DNA of 64,000 nucleotides from Nostoc sp. TCL240-02 (GCF_013343235.1 NZ_CP040094.1:5141001-5205000), one strand, 5' to 3'. Positions 1 to 9,347 are shown, counted from the stretch's first letter. Translations and numbers: made by a program. The notes: generated by a model not told the origin, from the letters alone.

Positions 1-2
1 GT

Positions 3-1065
3 TGTTCAGAAGGCGCGATCACAGCAGGATACAAACCCATCTGGGCAGTTGAAAACAATCCCTACGCCGCAGCCGTCTACAGAAAGCGATTCCCCACGAC
101 TCAACTTATCGAACAAGACATTGCCCGACTCACTGACGAATTTATCAGAAATCTCTACAGTGTCGATATCGTCATTGGGGGCAGCCCATGCCCAGATTTC
201 AGCCTTGCTGGAAAACGCGCCGGGATTGAAGGAACTCGCGGACAATTGTTTTTTGAGTTCGTCAGATGTTTGCAAATTATCCAGCCTCCAGCTTTTTTGT
301 GGGAGCAAGTTTCAGCAGTCTTATCAAGTGGAAAGGGACTTGACTTCATCAAAATCCTTGATGCGTTTGCAGAGGTGGGGTATGTGGGGAGTTGGCAAGT
401 CAGGAATGGAAAACGCCACGTCCCCCAAAACCGAGAACGATTATTCTGTGTGGGTATTCACAGGCGATATTCGGGCGACAATACCAAGTCCAGAAAAGAA
501 AACTTTACAGGAAATATTTGAGACTCAAGCTATTCCTGTAAAAGTTTACGTTGATGGCGTGGCAGAGGCTACCGAGTCCCCCGCGATCTGTGCTGCCATC
601 CTCCAGCACAGATCACCATTGCACAGAGACAAAAGAGGAGCGTCATTCGCAGTGCTTTACCGCGCGGCTGGAGGCGATCGCATCTACCACGAACAATCCC
701 CATGCCTGCGAAGTCCCAACAATTCGGGCACAGGAGCCTATAAAATTCGTGAGTACCAAGGTGAAACCTACCTTGAGCGCCCCATCAATGCAACAGAGGC
801 AGAGCAATTAATGGGGTGGGAAGTTGGGAGTACTGCGATCGGCATTAATAAAGAAGGAGATGAGATTGCTATTAGCCAAACTCAGCGAATTAAGATGATT
901 GGAAATGGTATAATTGTTGGCGAAATAGTAGATATTTTAACTGCGATCAAGCCAATACTTTTGAGGCAATTAAAGAGCGAAATACCTGAGCATCTGGAAT
1001 TTGCTTATTGTCAGTTAAGGCAAAAAGGCATGAGTCATCTTGAGGCGATCAACCGATTAAATTAA
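3..1065 (+). pseudogene. C5-cytosine DNA methyltransferase, frameshifted, 5' end outside window
   Basis: Two reading frames together encode a DNA (cytosine-5) methyltransferase, which transfers a methyl group from SAM to cytosine. Frame 3 (3-521) carries part of motif I with an acidic ENNPYA segment, catalytic motif IV (GGSPCPDFS, the Cys nucleophile), a motif VI-like segment reading EQV instead of the usual ENV, and motif VIII (QNRERLF). Frame 1 then supplies the C-terminal part, including SPCLRSPNNSGTGAYK, motif IX (RPINATEAEQLMGW) and motif X (GNGIIVGE), ending at 1065. The frames join sensibly near 455-460, where a one-base deletion would explain the shift. The start lies left of the window. 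Its 3' end overlaps the convergent gene at 1057 by 9 bp. It is probably a decayed phage or restriction-modification methylase; a sequencing error is the alternative. Confidence 0.85.
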
Positions 1066-1503
1066 AACCATTTTTCCATCTGAATCAAACTTGAACTGCA
1101 TGAATGCGGCAGATGCGATCGCGTTCCATGCTGCAATCTCTGCTGCATTTACTTTATTCAAAAGCGGTAATCCAGTAACAATTAAATCCCAGCAAGCCTT
1201 TACTAAAGGGTAATCTTTATTATCAATACCATCTGTATAACCTGCTGGAGTAACTATTGTTTCCAGTCGGCTTACTGCACGTTGATTTAGTGTAGCGTTA
1301 GCTATGCGATTGTAACCAGTATCACTAATCATCGCTCTATTAAAATTTGCCCAATCTGGTAAAAAAGGTGGAGGAGTGCTAGAGATAATGTCCGTGCTTA
1401 ATGGAGTAAAACCAGTGGGTTGAGGATTCCCATCTGAATTAAGATAAGTTGTAGAAATAAGCACACCATTTTGATAAAGTTGCTGTCTATAGTAAATTGC
1501 CAT
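1057..1503 (-). CDS. Phage structural-operon protein, unknown function
   Basis: This 148-residue soluble protein is last in the leftward structural operon. I recognise no domain. The N-terminal half is rich in Pro, Thr and Tyr and the C-terminal half is Ala-rich helix. Its ATG overlaps the stop of the upstream gene (TAATG) and an AGGA sits just upstream, so translation is probably coupled. Position after the capsid and fibre-like genes suggests a minor virion or tail-tip protein, which is inference from context only. Confidence 0.65.
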   Translation of the reverse strand: MAIYYRQQLYQNGVLISTTYLNSDGNPQPTGFTPLSTDIISSTPPPFLPDWANFNRAMISDTGYNRIANATLNQRAVSRLETIVTPAGYTDGIDNKDYPLVKACWDLIVTGLPLLNKVNAAEIAAWNAIASAAFMQFKFDSDGKMVLI

Positions 1504-2072
1504 TATCCTGCTATCCTTAATGAAAGTATTGGGCAGTTGTTGTTAGGTGTTCCTGGTGCGCCAGATTCAGGGCTGTCTGGAAATGCAGAGCCATAAGTTA
1601 TACCAGTCAGCGTAAAACCAGAGAGAAAAGAAACGCCTACAGAAGTTTGCCCTACTATGGAACCAGACAAAGGAGAGTTAGTGTAAGCAGTATAAGTAGT
1701 GCTAGCTATTTTGTTCCAAAGCAGCCCCATATAATATCCAGGCTGTATGATTTGGTTGATTGTGATTTCTTTAGCTCCTGAAGTTGAGCAATCTACTGTT
1801 GCAGCATCAAACAAAAGTCTTCCGACTGATTTACTTGAATTTGAAAAATATCGCATAGCTAATCTAGCTTCACCTGCTGTCTGTCCAGTACCTACATTTA
1901 CTGCAATTCTATCTACAGTAATTGTTTGAGGAATAATTATGGGGCAATAAAAAATTTGACCTGCTAGCATACTTGCGCTAACAAGCGAGCCGTCCCCTAC
2001 ACCAGAAGAAAAGTATCTTCCTATTTGATAAAATGTGTTTCCAATTTGAGATGAAATATTTCTCTGAGGCAT
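1503..2072 (-). CDS. Putative virion surface or tail-fibre-like protein
   Basis: This 189-residue protein is rich in Ser, Thr, Gly and Ile with alternating hydrophobic residues, typical of beta-structured phage appendage proteins. The ATG at 2072 is preferred because a GGAG lies about 9 nt upstream; an in-frame TTG at 2087 also exists. It follows the 559-residue gene by 5 bp and overlaps the next gene. No family is recognised. A receptor-binding or head-decoration role is possible but unproven. Confidence 0.6.
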   Translation of the reverse strand: MPQRNISSQIGNTFYQIGRYFSSGVGDGSLVSASMLAGQIFYCPIIIPQTITVDRIAVNVGTGQTAGEARLAMRYFSNSSKSVGRLLFDAATVDCSTSGAKEITINQIIQPGYYMGLLWNKIASTTYTAYTNSPLSGSIVGQTSVGVSFLSGFTLTGITYGSAFPDSPESGAPGTPNNNCPILSLRIAG

Positions 2073-2077
2073 ATTTA

Positions 2078-3757
2078 TTAGCTCCAATATTGAATAATCA
2101 CAATAGTTCCAGCAGTGGAGCTAGCAAAATATAAAGTTCCAGTAAATGCTTCTTTAGAAAAATCTTTTGCTTCTTCTAGAGAAGTTGTAAGTGTGTAATA
2201 AGGCAGTGTAGGAGTAGCTACTTTTCCTGTAGTGTAAGCAAATCTAATATCACCACCACTTAATATTTTGAAAGCGTAAGAGCGAGCATTTGTTAATGCA
2301 AAACTATATTCAGTATTTGCATTTGTCAAAGTTAAGCTTCCATTATTTCCGGCAATAGATTCTCTTCTTTCAGTAAATACTAATGCTGTATCAGCAAGTA
2401 CGGGTGCAACGCTTGCCGCTTTGATTGATGCTTGAACACCACTAATTTGATCGAATAATCTAATAGGATTTCCTATCGTGATTGTTCCTGTTCCCGCGCC
2501 AGCTAATATTTTTACATTTGCAGTTCCACTAGTCCAACTCGTAGCTCTTACTCTAATTGAATTACTGCTACTACAATTTCCGTGCCACCTACCTATTTGA
2601 GTAGTAGTACTGCGAGTGTAAGCAGTGCCAGCAGCAAAAGCGCTAATTGCTGTATAAGTTGCCCCATTATCTAAGCTACGCTCAAATTGCAAAGTACCAA
2701 CAAAAGTGCCATCAATTTGAATTGCAAATGATGAGTCACCACTAATAGAAACCGAGGCAAAGCTACTGGCTGTAGGAGTTCCACTGAAAATTGTTTGACT
2801 ATCTGCCCCAGCAGTGGAGATTGAACCCGCATCTGCTGCGCTAATATTAATAGTTGAACTAACAAAATCAACAAAACTTGTTATAAGTTCACCTCTTTGG
2901 GTGGTTCTCAGATTAGTTTTCTGCCCATCTGTAAGCGTTGGCAATGTTGCGCTGTACAGGGCTTCTAGATAAGCTAAAAACTCGGTATTGTTGATTGTTA
3001 CGTTGCCATTTACGGGAACAGGATTACCAATATCATTAGCAATTTCTATAGAGCTATTTAGAATAGTGACATTCCAGTTTCCTACTTGTCTTGCGCCAAC
3101 ATTCTCATTTGCTCTTTCGATGTTTGCGCTTGTTGGCGCAGAACCGAGAATTGTTCCAGTTGTAAGATTGAGCCAGACAAAAGTGGCAGAGGGCGATCCG
3201 CTATTTACGTCTAAAATTGCAACTCTGGCTAATAAATCACCAGTCGAATAGCCAGTACCACTCGCAAGCACATCATAGAAATCAGTTATTGTGTCTTTGT
3301 CGGTCGTGGCTAACGGCCTCAGTCCCGCCCCCGGTGTTGCGGCGCTGCCCGTCGGATCTGTGAATGTTACGGTTATTGTCCCAGTTCCTTCATTCACGAG
3401 ATCGCGACGAACGTAAAAAGCGCCGCTATTATCCGTCCAAATTGTTGATGCAATGTCAAGTTGAGCTTTGATTGCATCTCGCACCTGCTGCAAAGTTGTG
3501 TCTGTAGCCGCATTGCTAGCGAGAGGAACAGAAGACAAGCTTACAGGCTGAATTACGCCGCTACCATCAACTTTTAGACGATCGCTAACCAGTGTAGAAG
3601 GCAAGCGATCGCGTATCGCCGTCTCCAGAGCGATTTGAGCTTGCTGGTTAGTGGTAGAGGCATCGCCACCTCCACCACCACCGCCAAAAGAGGAGATAAT
3701 ATTGCCGTTAGCATCGACGATATTAGTTTTCTGATACGCCGTCTCTTGGTACGTCAT
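2078..3757 (-). CDS. Large phage structural protein, Ser/Thr/Ala-rich
   Basis: This 559-residue protein has a poly-Gly hinge near residues 25-32 followed by a long Ser/Thr/Ala/Gly-rich beta-type sequence. It lacks a signal peptide and membrane segments. It lies in the operon downstream of the capsid gene, overlapping the preceding gene by 35 bp. Composition and position fit a virion fibre, head-fibre or tail-associated protein. I cannot assign it to a named family. Confidence 0.65.
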   Translation of the reverse strand: MTYQETAYQKTNIVDANGNIISSFGGGGGGGDASTTNQQAQIALETAIRDRLPSTLVSDRLKVDGSGVIQPVSLSSVPLASNAATDTTLQQVRDAIKAQLDIASTIWTDNSGAFYVRRDLVNEGTGTITVTFTDPTGSAATPGAGLRPLATTDKDTITDFYDVLASGTGYSTGDLLARVAILDVNSGSPSATFVWLNLTTGTILGSAPTSANIERANENVGARQVGNWNVTILNSSIEIANDIGNPVPVNGNVTINNTEFLAYLEALYSATLPTLTDGQKTNLRTTQRGELITSFVDFVSSTINISAADAGSISTAGADSQTIFSGTPTASSFASVSISGDSSFAIQIDGTFVGTLQFERSLDNGATYTAISAFAAGTAYTRSTTTQIGRWHGNCSSSNSIRVRATSWTSGTANVKILAGAGTGTITIGNPIRLFDQISGVQASIKAASVAPVLADTALVFTERRESIAGNNGSLTLTNANTEYSFALTNARSYAFKILSGGDIRFAYTTGKVATPTLPYYTLTTSLEEAKDFSKEAFTGTLYFASSTAGTIVIIQYWS

Positions 3758-3953
3758 TATTTCGCTTAGATTTTGTTTGGGACTGCTCTGGAACAGTTAC
3801 TACTTCTGGCTCCAGCGCGACTTTGGCAGGAATTGCTGCTACCACAACAGGGGATGTTGACCAACCAGCTTGAATCCATCCGGGCGCATCAATGGCGGCA
3901 ATCTCACGAGTGCGATCGCCATCGGGACTGTAAAGAGTGATAGGCTGACTCAT
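3723..3953 (-). CDS. Small phage protein, head-completion-like position
   Basis: This 76-residue protein begins MSQPITLYSPDGDRT and contains an APGWIQAGWS segment and a polar, charged tail. Its start overlaps the stop of the upstream gene by 4 bp (ATGA), indicating translational coupling. Short proteins of this kind with a single Trp-rich segment are common after phage capsid genes, but no specific role can be read from the sequence. Confidence 0.6.
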   Translation of the reverse strand: MSQPITLYSPDGDRTREIAAIDAPGWIQAGWSTSPVVVAAIPAKVALEPEVVTVPEQSQTKSKRNNDVPRDGVSEN

Positions 3954-4375
3954 GCTGTGATGAACGCTCCATAATTCAAGTTTCCAGGGCTACCAAACTT
4001 GGTTGCTTTGGCCCGCAGATAATTAATATTTGGGTAGCTGGCAGAGGGAAGATTTTTCTCGACCCATTCACCACTAAGAGGGACTTGGAATCGTCCAGCA
4101 GCACCTTGCGGAGTCACAGTACCCACGGGGACAAAAGTTACATTGTCAGCAGAAGCTTCAATGGTAATTGTCCATTGAGCGCTTCCTGCTACATATCCAG
4201 TATGAGCAGCTACATCTACTACTGCTTTGTAGTAGCGAAGTTCAGCCGCATTTAAGCTGCTGATCGCCGTTTCCGCAGTGGTAGCACTAATAGCAACAGC
4301 AGTTGTAAAGTCGCGCAAAATCAAATTCGCATCAAGTAAAATCGCGCGACGATTAGCGATCGTTGAACGAGCCAT
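3950..4375 (-). CDS. Phage head-associated protein, capsid-adjacent
   Basis: This 141-residue Ala/Thr-rich protein follows the capsid gene by 62 bp. Its middle part (WTITIEASADNVTFVPVG) resembles the beta-sandwich segments of phage decoration or tail proteins. Its 3' end overlaps the next gene by 4 bp. The intergenic gap in front of it contains one copy of the TGAAAAATTTTTCA palindrome. Decoration protein is the best guess from position. Confidence 0.6.
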   Translation of the reverse strand: MARSTIANRRAILLDANLILRDFTTAVAISATTAETAISSLNAAELRYYKAVVDVAAHTGYVAGSAQWTITIEASADNVTFVPVGTVTPQGAAGRFQVPLSGEWVEKNLPSASYPNINYLRAKATKFGSPGNLNYGAFITA

Positions 4376-4388
4376 AAATTTTTAATCC

Positions 4389-4402
4389 TGAAAAATTTTT
4401 CA
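4389..4402. repeat. 14-bp palindrome TGAAAAATTTTTCA, copy 1
   Basis: Exact copy in the short gap between the capsid gene and the gene downstream of it, within an otherwise tight operon. Confidence 0.85.
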
Positions 4403-4437
4403 ACAAGCGGAAAATAGCATTTTCCAAGAACGAGTTA

Positions 4438-5370
4438 TCAGCTAATTGGCGGGGCATTGGTGATGCCATATAGCCGACCAGCTGCACGACCGTGATAACA
4501 GGCGATCGCCGTATACCAATCAACGCGAGTGCGGAATACGGGCTTGGTTTCCAGTTCCCCCAAATCACGAGAACTAACGCCATACACTCCATCAACAGCA
4601 CCTTGAATGCCATTGAGCATCATTTCTTTGAAGCAGACGCAATAAATGCTTTGGCATTGGGTGCTGGAAGTACCATCAGGACTTGTTTCGGTAAAGTCCA
4701 TAATTGTGTTGCCGTTGTTGTCATAATCGGCGATGAGAATCGGTAAGCCGTTGTAGCTCATCACCCGGTTGCCAAACTCGTCTTGACTAAAGTCAACATC
4801 GCCCGAAACAGTGCGGTTTCTAATTGCTTGATTGAGTTTGCGTCGTGCAGATTTACCCATGATTAAGTGTGTGGGTGTGTCTACTTGGTCAATTAGTGCA
4901 TCAAGTTTTTCTAAAGATAGCGGGCCACCAGCATCGTTATTAGAAATTAATTGACTTCCAGTTAATCGCACTTGCAAACCGTCAAAGCCGCGCGAATCAA
5001 TACTGGAGTCGCCCTTGATAAAGTTGTAAGTCCAGCTTAAGGCTAAAGCTTTCACCTTCATCATTTCATGCACAGAGCGGACTTGTTCGCCTTGCATATC
5101 AATGATCGCGCGATCAACGTCCAAATCGCCGCCAAAAATCTTGAGTGCCTCAGACTGAGGATTGACCACACCGACCGATTCTTTGTAGGCTTCGTTGATG
5201 CCGCGAAAACCCACGCCAGGGAGTTTGTCTTCACGGTTGTAGTGCTTACCAGTTCCGGCGACATTTTCAAAAGGGATGGCGCGGAGAATATCGGAAGAGG
5301 CTGCATATTCTTCAATAATTGTTGCAGTAGCGATGGAGGGAGCAAGTTTCGCTGCCTCCAGAAGAGTCAT
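4438..5370 (-). CDS. Major capsid protein (GP7-type)
   Basis: This protein of about 310 residues forms the phage head shell. From memory of the family, the opening MTLLEAAKLAP, the YNREDKLPGVGFRGINE segment, the GGDLDVDRAIIDMQ segment and the C-terminal GRAAGRLYGITNAP are hallmarks of the GP7-like capsid family found in many siphophages. Usual family length is about 300-330 residues, so the protein looks complete. The reading frame opens at 5424, but M at 5370 (or 5376) fits the family N-terminus better. It heads the leftward structural operon ending near 1057. Terminase and portal are far away in this window, so the head module has been split or rearranged. Confidence 0.85.
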   Translation of the reverse strand: MTLLEAAKLAPSIATATIIEEYAASSDILRAIPFENVAGTGKHYNREDKLPGVGFRGINEAYKESVGVVNPQSEALKIFGGDLDVDRAIIDMQGEQVRSVHEMMKVKALALSWTYNFIKGDSSIDSRGFDGLQVRLTGSQLISNNDAGGPLSLEKLDALIDQVDTPTHLIMGKSARRKLNQAIRNRTVSGDVDFSQDEFGNRVMSYNGLPILIADYDNNGNTIMDFTETSPDGTSSTQCQSIYCVCFKEMMLNGIQGAVDGVYGVSSRDLGELETKPVFRTRVDWYTAIACYHGRAAGRLYGITNAPPIS

Positions 5371-5543
5371 TACCATAGGTGTGATGCAAATAAAATATTG
5401 GTTTGTCGCGCGAGAAGGCATCACGCCTACAGCACAGCAGCTGATTCACTCAGTGATTATTTATTGGATTCCCAACCTCTTGCACCTTTGCCTTGAGGTT
5501 ACTGTGGGAATTTAAGGGTATAGAGAAAAAGGATTATCCCTAA

Positions 5544-5572
5544 ATAAAAACACCACCCAGTTGGGTGGTGTT
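5544..5572 (-). terminator. Rho-independent terminator of the pentapeptide gene
   Basis: An 11-bp perfect inverted repeat (arms 5549-5559 and 5562-5572) is followed, on the minus strand, by a TTTTTATTT tract. It lies 43 bp after the stop of the 5615-7981 gene. Confidence 0.85.
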
Positions 5573-5614
5573 ATAGATGACTGTGGGCGGACTCTGAGGG
5601 CACGAGCAAGCAGT

Positions 5615-7981
5615 TTAATCTTCTGCCTCGACCTCCTCTTGCCAGCCTTTGATAGCGGCAACAATGAAAGCACCTGCTGGGTTGTCAAGAGCTTTCTCAA
5701 ATGCAGCCAAACTACCCTCTTTAACGGCATTTATGACTCGTTTTTTCAAGGTTGGGTTGCTTTCAATTTGATTTATGGCTTCTGTGGCTACAACCATTTG
5801 CTGTGATGTAGTGGTGGTAGGGTAAGTTTGCTCTAACTGTTTTAGTAATTGCTGAATTTCTGCCGCTGCTTGGGCTAGATTCTGTCTCTCTGCTTCGTTT
5901 ATCACTCCAGCGACTTTTGCCCCTTCCTTGATTTCACCGCCACTCATGTGACCAATGCCAAGGCTTCCACTCTGTTGATAATAGTCGCCACCTGTGTTGA
6001 GATTGCGATTGCCAGTCATACTTACACTTCCACCCGTAATCACAATACCTTGATTATGCAAGTTTTCTATACGTGTGCCTGGATTTTCTTTCACAGTTTT
6101 AATAATTCCTTCAACTATAGCCTCAGTATTAGGTATGAGTTTTTTCGGGTCGTATAGAGGCAAAATCTGCTCATACCTAGCATAATATTCTCGCTTAAGC
6201 TGAAATTGGTTAGCCTGGCCAAATACCTTGAGCCTAATTAGAAACTGGTCGTTACCTCTTTTTTCTAGTCCAATCAACTCAAATTGTACAGGGTAGTCCA
6301 AAGTTAGACCTTTGAGGACAGTAACCGCCAATCCTGCATTAATATCTTGCTTATGGTAAAGGTCTAAAGTATCAAGAACAGATGTAATAAAAATATTGAA
6401 GTCATTTTCTCCAAAATTACCTTGTTGTGATGGCGGCATTCGATTTGGATCGCGATCGCCTTCCATTGGAAGTTTTAAATATACATACTCGCATTTAACG
6501 TTATCTAATCTGGTTTTTCTGGTGATTCCCCAGTCTTCAATGTATGCTCCAGTAAGATCAGCGTTATTGAGGTTAGCCTGGTCTAAATTTGTTTGCACTA
6601 ACTTGGCTTCAAATAAGTTTGCTTCTTGTAAGTTAGCTTGACTAAGGTTTGTATCAATAAAACTGGCACGAGCCAGGTTAGCTCCTTGTAAGTTCACTGT
6701 GCTTAAATCTTGACGGTCAAAGTTTTTGTCCTGTCCCTGCCCTGTAACCAACAATTGACATACTTCTGCATTTTGAAGATAGGTTTGACCAAGGCGAACA
6801 CGGTCTAGTTGTTTAGCGTTCCGCCAACAGGTACGAGTCAGAATAGCTTTTCTAAAATCTGTACTTTTAAGTATGGCTTTTGTGAAATTAGCATCAGTTA
6901 AATCCGCACTGCGGAAGCTTGTTCCGCCAATAGCTGCGAAGACAATAGCGATGTCGCGGATCAGGGCGTGTTTTGGATCTCCATTTAATGCACGTCTACT
7001 TATATATGTGCTTATTACTACTAAGACTCCAGCTATGGCTACGGGTACAACTATTGCTACAGCTAATGTATTGGCAAATCTTCCTACTACATCTCCGGCT
7101 CCTGTTCCGAATCGACGGGCAAATCCCGATTGATATCCGGCTCCTGTTCCAACTCTGGCTCCTGCTATGGTTCCGGCTATAGCTATAGCCATGTCTATGG
7201 CTATGGCTGTAACTTTGACTCCAACTTTTGCTATAGCTAGGGCTATAACTATAGCTAGGGCTATAACTATAGCTATGGTTATGGCTATGGCTACGGATTC
7301 GATTCTAATGTAAGCAGCATTATCGCTCGGCCCTACAGGTGTCATTTTTCCGATTGCTGCTAAGGCTAAGGCTCCGGCTAAGGCTCCGGCTCCGGTTGCA
7401 GCTACGGACACGATTATGGCTATGGTTATAGCTCTAGCTCCGGCTCCGACTACAGCTACAACTCCGGCTATAGCTACAGTCATAGTTATGATTACAGCTA
7501 TGCCTGTAATTACATTTATGGTGAAAGATCGAGCTATGGATGAGTTATAGTCATTGACTCCAGCTACGGTTCCGGCTAAGGCTAGAGTTACGGCTACGAC
7601 TCCTAACCCCCACTGTATTCCCTGGCGAATTGTAACGAAAATGAACATAACTACTGTGACTATGACAGTCCAACCTGCAATACGTTCAATATCAGCAAAA
7701 TATCGATTTAATACGTTGGAAAACATATCCAACCCCGTTGAAATGCTAGCAAAAGCTAAGGAAAATCCTGATAGACCCATTAGTACCCACGAAACAAGTA
7801 CCAAGAAAGTAGCCCACCGCCTTTGCAATCCAGCCTTAGCATGACTGAAATCTGCCCTTGTTAGGTTAGCGCCAGTAAAATCAGCACTTCTGATATCTGC
7901 ACCGCTAAAATTTGCACCCTCAAGGTTCTGACCTCGAAAAGAACGACCTCTAAGATTTTGATGCGAGAAGTCTTGGGGCAT
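5615..7981 (-). CDS. Pentapeptide-repeat membrane protein with Ala/Ile/Val low-complexity core
   Basis: This 788-residue protein has four parts. Residues 1-50 are pentapeptide repeats. Residues 52-350 hold several predicted membrane helices, much of them low-complexity Ala/Ile/Val/Gly runs encoded by repeated gct-ata / gct-atg codons. Residues 352-500 are a second set of A(D/N)LXX repeats. The C-terminal region ends in a conserved domain from about residue 700 ([18 protein letters not shown] onwards). The protein at 16526-18613 shares the whole plan. The pentapeptide fold is a right-handed beta-helix used for protein binding; biochemical function here is unknown. The C-terminal domain may be a shared adaptor of cyanobacterial signalling or conflict proteins, which is inference. 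It is a single-gene unit with its own terminator. Confidence 0.85.
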   Translation of the reverse strand: MPQDFSHQNLRGRSFRGQNLEGANFSGADIRSADFTGANLTRADFSHAKAGLQRRWATFLVLVSWVLMGLSGFSLAFASISTGLDMFSNVLNRYFADIERIAGWTVIVTVVMFIFVTIRQGIQWGLGVVAVTLALAGTVAGVNDYNSSIARSFTINVITGIAVIITMTVAIAGVVAVVGAGARAITIAIIVSVAATGAGALAGALALAAIGKMTPVGPSDNAAYIRIESVAIAITIAIVIALAIVIALAIAKVGVKVTAIAIDMAIAIAGTIAGARVGTGAGYQSGFARRFGTGAGDVVGRFANTLAVAIVVPVAIAGVLVVISTYISRRALNGDPKHALIRDIAIVFAAIGGTSFRSADLTDANFTKAILKSTDFRKAILTRTCWRNAKQLDRVRLGQTYLQNAEVCQLLVTGQGQDKNFDRQDLSTVNLQGANLARASFIDTNLSQANLQEANLFEAKLVQTNLDQANLNNADLTGAYIEDWGITRKTRLDNVKCEYVYLKLPMEGDRDPNRMPPSQQGNFGENDFNIFITSVLDTLDLYHKQDINAGLAVTVLKGLTLDYPVQFELIGLEKRGNDQFLIRLKVFGQANQFQLKREYYARYEQILPLYDPKKLIPNTEAIVEGIIKTVKENPGTRIENLHNQGIVITGGSVSMTGNRNLNTGGDYYQQSGSLGIGHMSGGEIKEGAKVAGVINEAERQNLAQAAAEIQQLLKQLEQTYPTTTTSQQMVVATEAINQIESNPTLKKRVINAVKEGSLAAFEKALDNPAGAFIVAAIKGWQEEVEAED

Positions 7982-8197
7982 GGTTGAAAGCTGTATACAA
8001 ATTTCTTTTTGGATACAGATATACCATGAACAATTCCAGACTTTTAACGCTTTAAGTTGACTTCATATTTCTACCTTCAAAAATTCATGGAAATTGCAAG
8101 TCATAAACACTGGGGCGCGACGGGATCTTTGCGGACTTTCGACATGAGCGAAGAACAAGAGACAGATTTTTTCTAACTGCCTGTATATAAAGCAGCT

Positions 8198-8277
8198 AAA
8201 ACCCTCCTGAAAAAGTTGAAGCAGTGCGGTCTTGGGGTAACGCCTAAGTGGAGCAACTGCCGTTTCAAGAGGGTTTT
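8198..8277 (-). terminator. Long stem-loop terminator, probably bidirectional
   Basis: AAAACCCTC at 8198-8206 pairs with GAGGGTTTT at 8269-8277, enclosing an internal structured repeat. T-tracts follow on both strands. It sits 19 bp beyond the stop of the last gene of early cluster A, so termination of that operon is the likely role. Confidence 0.65.
8221..8260 (-). repeat. Cyanobacterial palindromic repeat, copy 1
   Basis: On the minus strand this 40-nt element starts GCAGTTGCTCCACT and ends CCCCAAGACCGCACTGC, with GCAGT/ACTGC ends able to pair. The same element recurs at 62993-63030 (+). It resembles short dispersed GC-rich palindromes common in cyanobacterial intergenic regions. Confidence 0.7.
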
Positions 8278-8295
8278 TGTGGTTAGTCCTAGCTA

Positions 8296-8532
8296 TTAAT
8301 TTCTCGTCAAGCGATGCAATTGTGATGCTGCATCCTCTAAGTACCTAATCACCTCATCAGGTGGTGACTGTTGACGATATCCCCAGCCTGCAAGTGCCTC
8401 TAATAAATCTTGGAATGAGTAGCCGTCTTGATCCAACAGGGTGATAAATTCTTCCACAAAGTTAATCAGCCCTTCTCTTCTGGAGTCCCGCAAAGCAGTG
8501 CGAATTGAGGTTTTTTGCTCAGAATCAATCAT
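8296..8532 (-). CDS. Small acidic helical protein, paralogue of 24428-24676
   Basis: This 78-residue protein (MIDSEQKTSIRTALRDSRRE...) is predicted helical and acidic, and shares its start, a DSRxE motif and an F.DLL.AL segment with the 82-residue protein at 24428. It ends early cluster A, and its start overlaps the upstream HNH gene by 8 bp. The internal pattern (F..LLDQDG.SF.DLL.AL) also echoes the 79-80-residue proteins at 9105 and 25941, so these may be one diverged family. Function unknown. Confidence 0.7.
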   Translation of the reverse strand: MIDSEQKTSIRTALRDSRREGLINFVEEFITLLDQDGYSFQDLLEALAGWGYRQQSPPDEVIRYLEDAASQLHRLTRN

Positions 8533-9112
8533 GCTGGGACTCCTCTAATTGTTCAGTCAAGACGGCTTTGTTATTTTGATGAATCTCAACAAGTGATTTT
8601 TCGTAGTTGATTTCGGCTTGCAAGACAGATAATGGCGGTGGCTCAATCTCTGACTCTTTAAGCTGGTCTGTGTCATAACCAAGGTCATCAAGTAGCACAG
8701 CGTAAATCCATCCCTTGCCTAAGTCGAAAGCCCTTCTTGTCCCTGGCGACTGATATTCAATCCCAATAATTCGACCCTGTTTTACCAGTTGCCCAAAATG
8801 GTATTTGGGCTGTGGCCAATGGCTAGGAAAGCGAATGCATGATTTTTCAGCAATGATTTCTGGCGTATCTTCTGGCATGGCGTTACCTCGTTTTTGATTG
8901 CAGCCGTAGCAAGCTAGGCGTAAGTTATCGGTTTTGTTACTCCCACCCAAAGAGAGGGGAATGTAATGGTCAACGGTCATAATCTCCGGCGTTAAATGGC
9001 AGCCACACCAGAGACAACGACAGCCGTACTTCTCGATTAGGCGTGGGAGTTTGTCGCGTCTTGATTTTCTGTACAGGCGTTTATATCGACGTAAATTGAC
9101 TGGACTATCCAT
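8525..9112 (-). CDS. HNH endonuclease with C-terminal KYxFG domain
   Basis: This 195-residue protein has an HNH nuclease domain at residues 10-75: paired zinc-binding CxxC motifs (CLWCG and CYGCN) surround the DH of MTVDHYIPLSLGG and the N-rich NLRLACYGCN segment. HNH nucleases cut DNA with one metal ion. The C-terminal half (PKYHFGQLVKQGRIIGIEY...) is a domain also found alone in the small proteins at 9499, 24673, 25002 and 26336. The reading frame is open to 9220, but the ATG at 9112 matches the start (MDSP) of the paralogue at 25340. Phage HNH proteins often act near terminase or in homing; here it is in an early-type operon. Confidence 0.85.
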   Translation of the reverse strand: MDSPVNLRRYKRLYRKSRRDKLPRLIEKYGCRCLWCGCHLTPEIMTVDHYIPLSLGGSNKTDNLRLACYGCNQKRGNAMPEDTPEIIAEKSCIRFPSHWPQPKYHFGQLVKQGRIIGIEYQSPGTRRAFDLGKGWIYAVLLDDLGYDTDQLKESEIEPPPLSVLQAEINYEKSLVEIHQNNKAVLTEQLEESQHD

Positions 9113-9347
9113 TGGTTTTGTCGCCTTGCAAGTCTTTCCTTGCAGATAAGCAGGCTTGGACAAGGAAACAAGCCGCGTCTGTGCTTTTGTTATTGACAAA
9201 TGCGTAATTTGCCAAACCATCTAGCAACTCGTCAAAACTGAAGCCTTGCTTTTCAAGGGTGGTGACAATTTCAACCGTGATGTTGCACACGAAGTCATAC
9301 CTATGTTCTGTGGCTGCTATGCCCAGAGCCTCAGTTAATTGGTTCAT
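9105..9347 (-). CDS. Small helical protein, paralogue of 25941-26180
   Basis: This 80-residue protein (MNQLTEALGIAATEHRYDF...) has a counterpart of 79 residues in cluster B with about 80 percent identity by eye. The start at 9347 is set by a strong AGGAGGG ribosome-binding site 5 nt upstream and by the paralogue; the open frame extends to 9392. Its ATG overlaps the stop of the secreted micro-peptide gene (ATGA), and its end overlaps the HNH gene by 8 bp. Function unknown. Confidence 0.8.
   Translation of the reverse strand: MNQLTEALGIAATEHRYDFVCNITVEIVTTLEKQGFSFDELLDGLANYAFVNNKSTDAACFLVQACLSARKDLQGDKTNG

Noticed and set aside
4353..5345. Frames on both strands inside the capsid gene (for example 4353-4613 and 5061-5345).
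   Set aside because: The capsid frame has clear family motifs; the others have poor composition.
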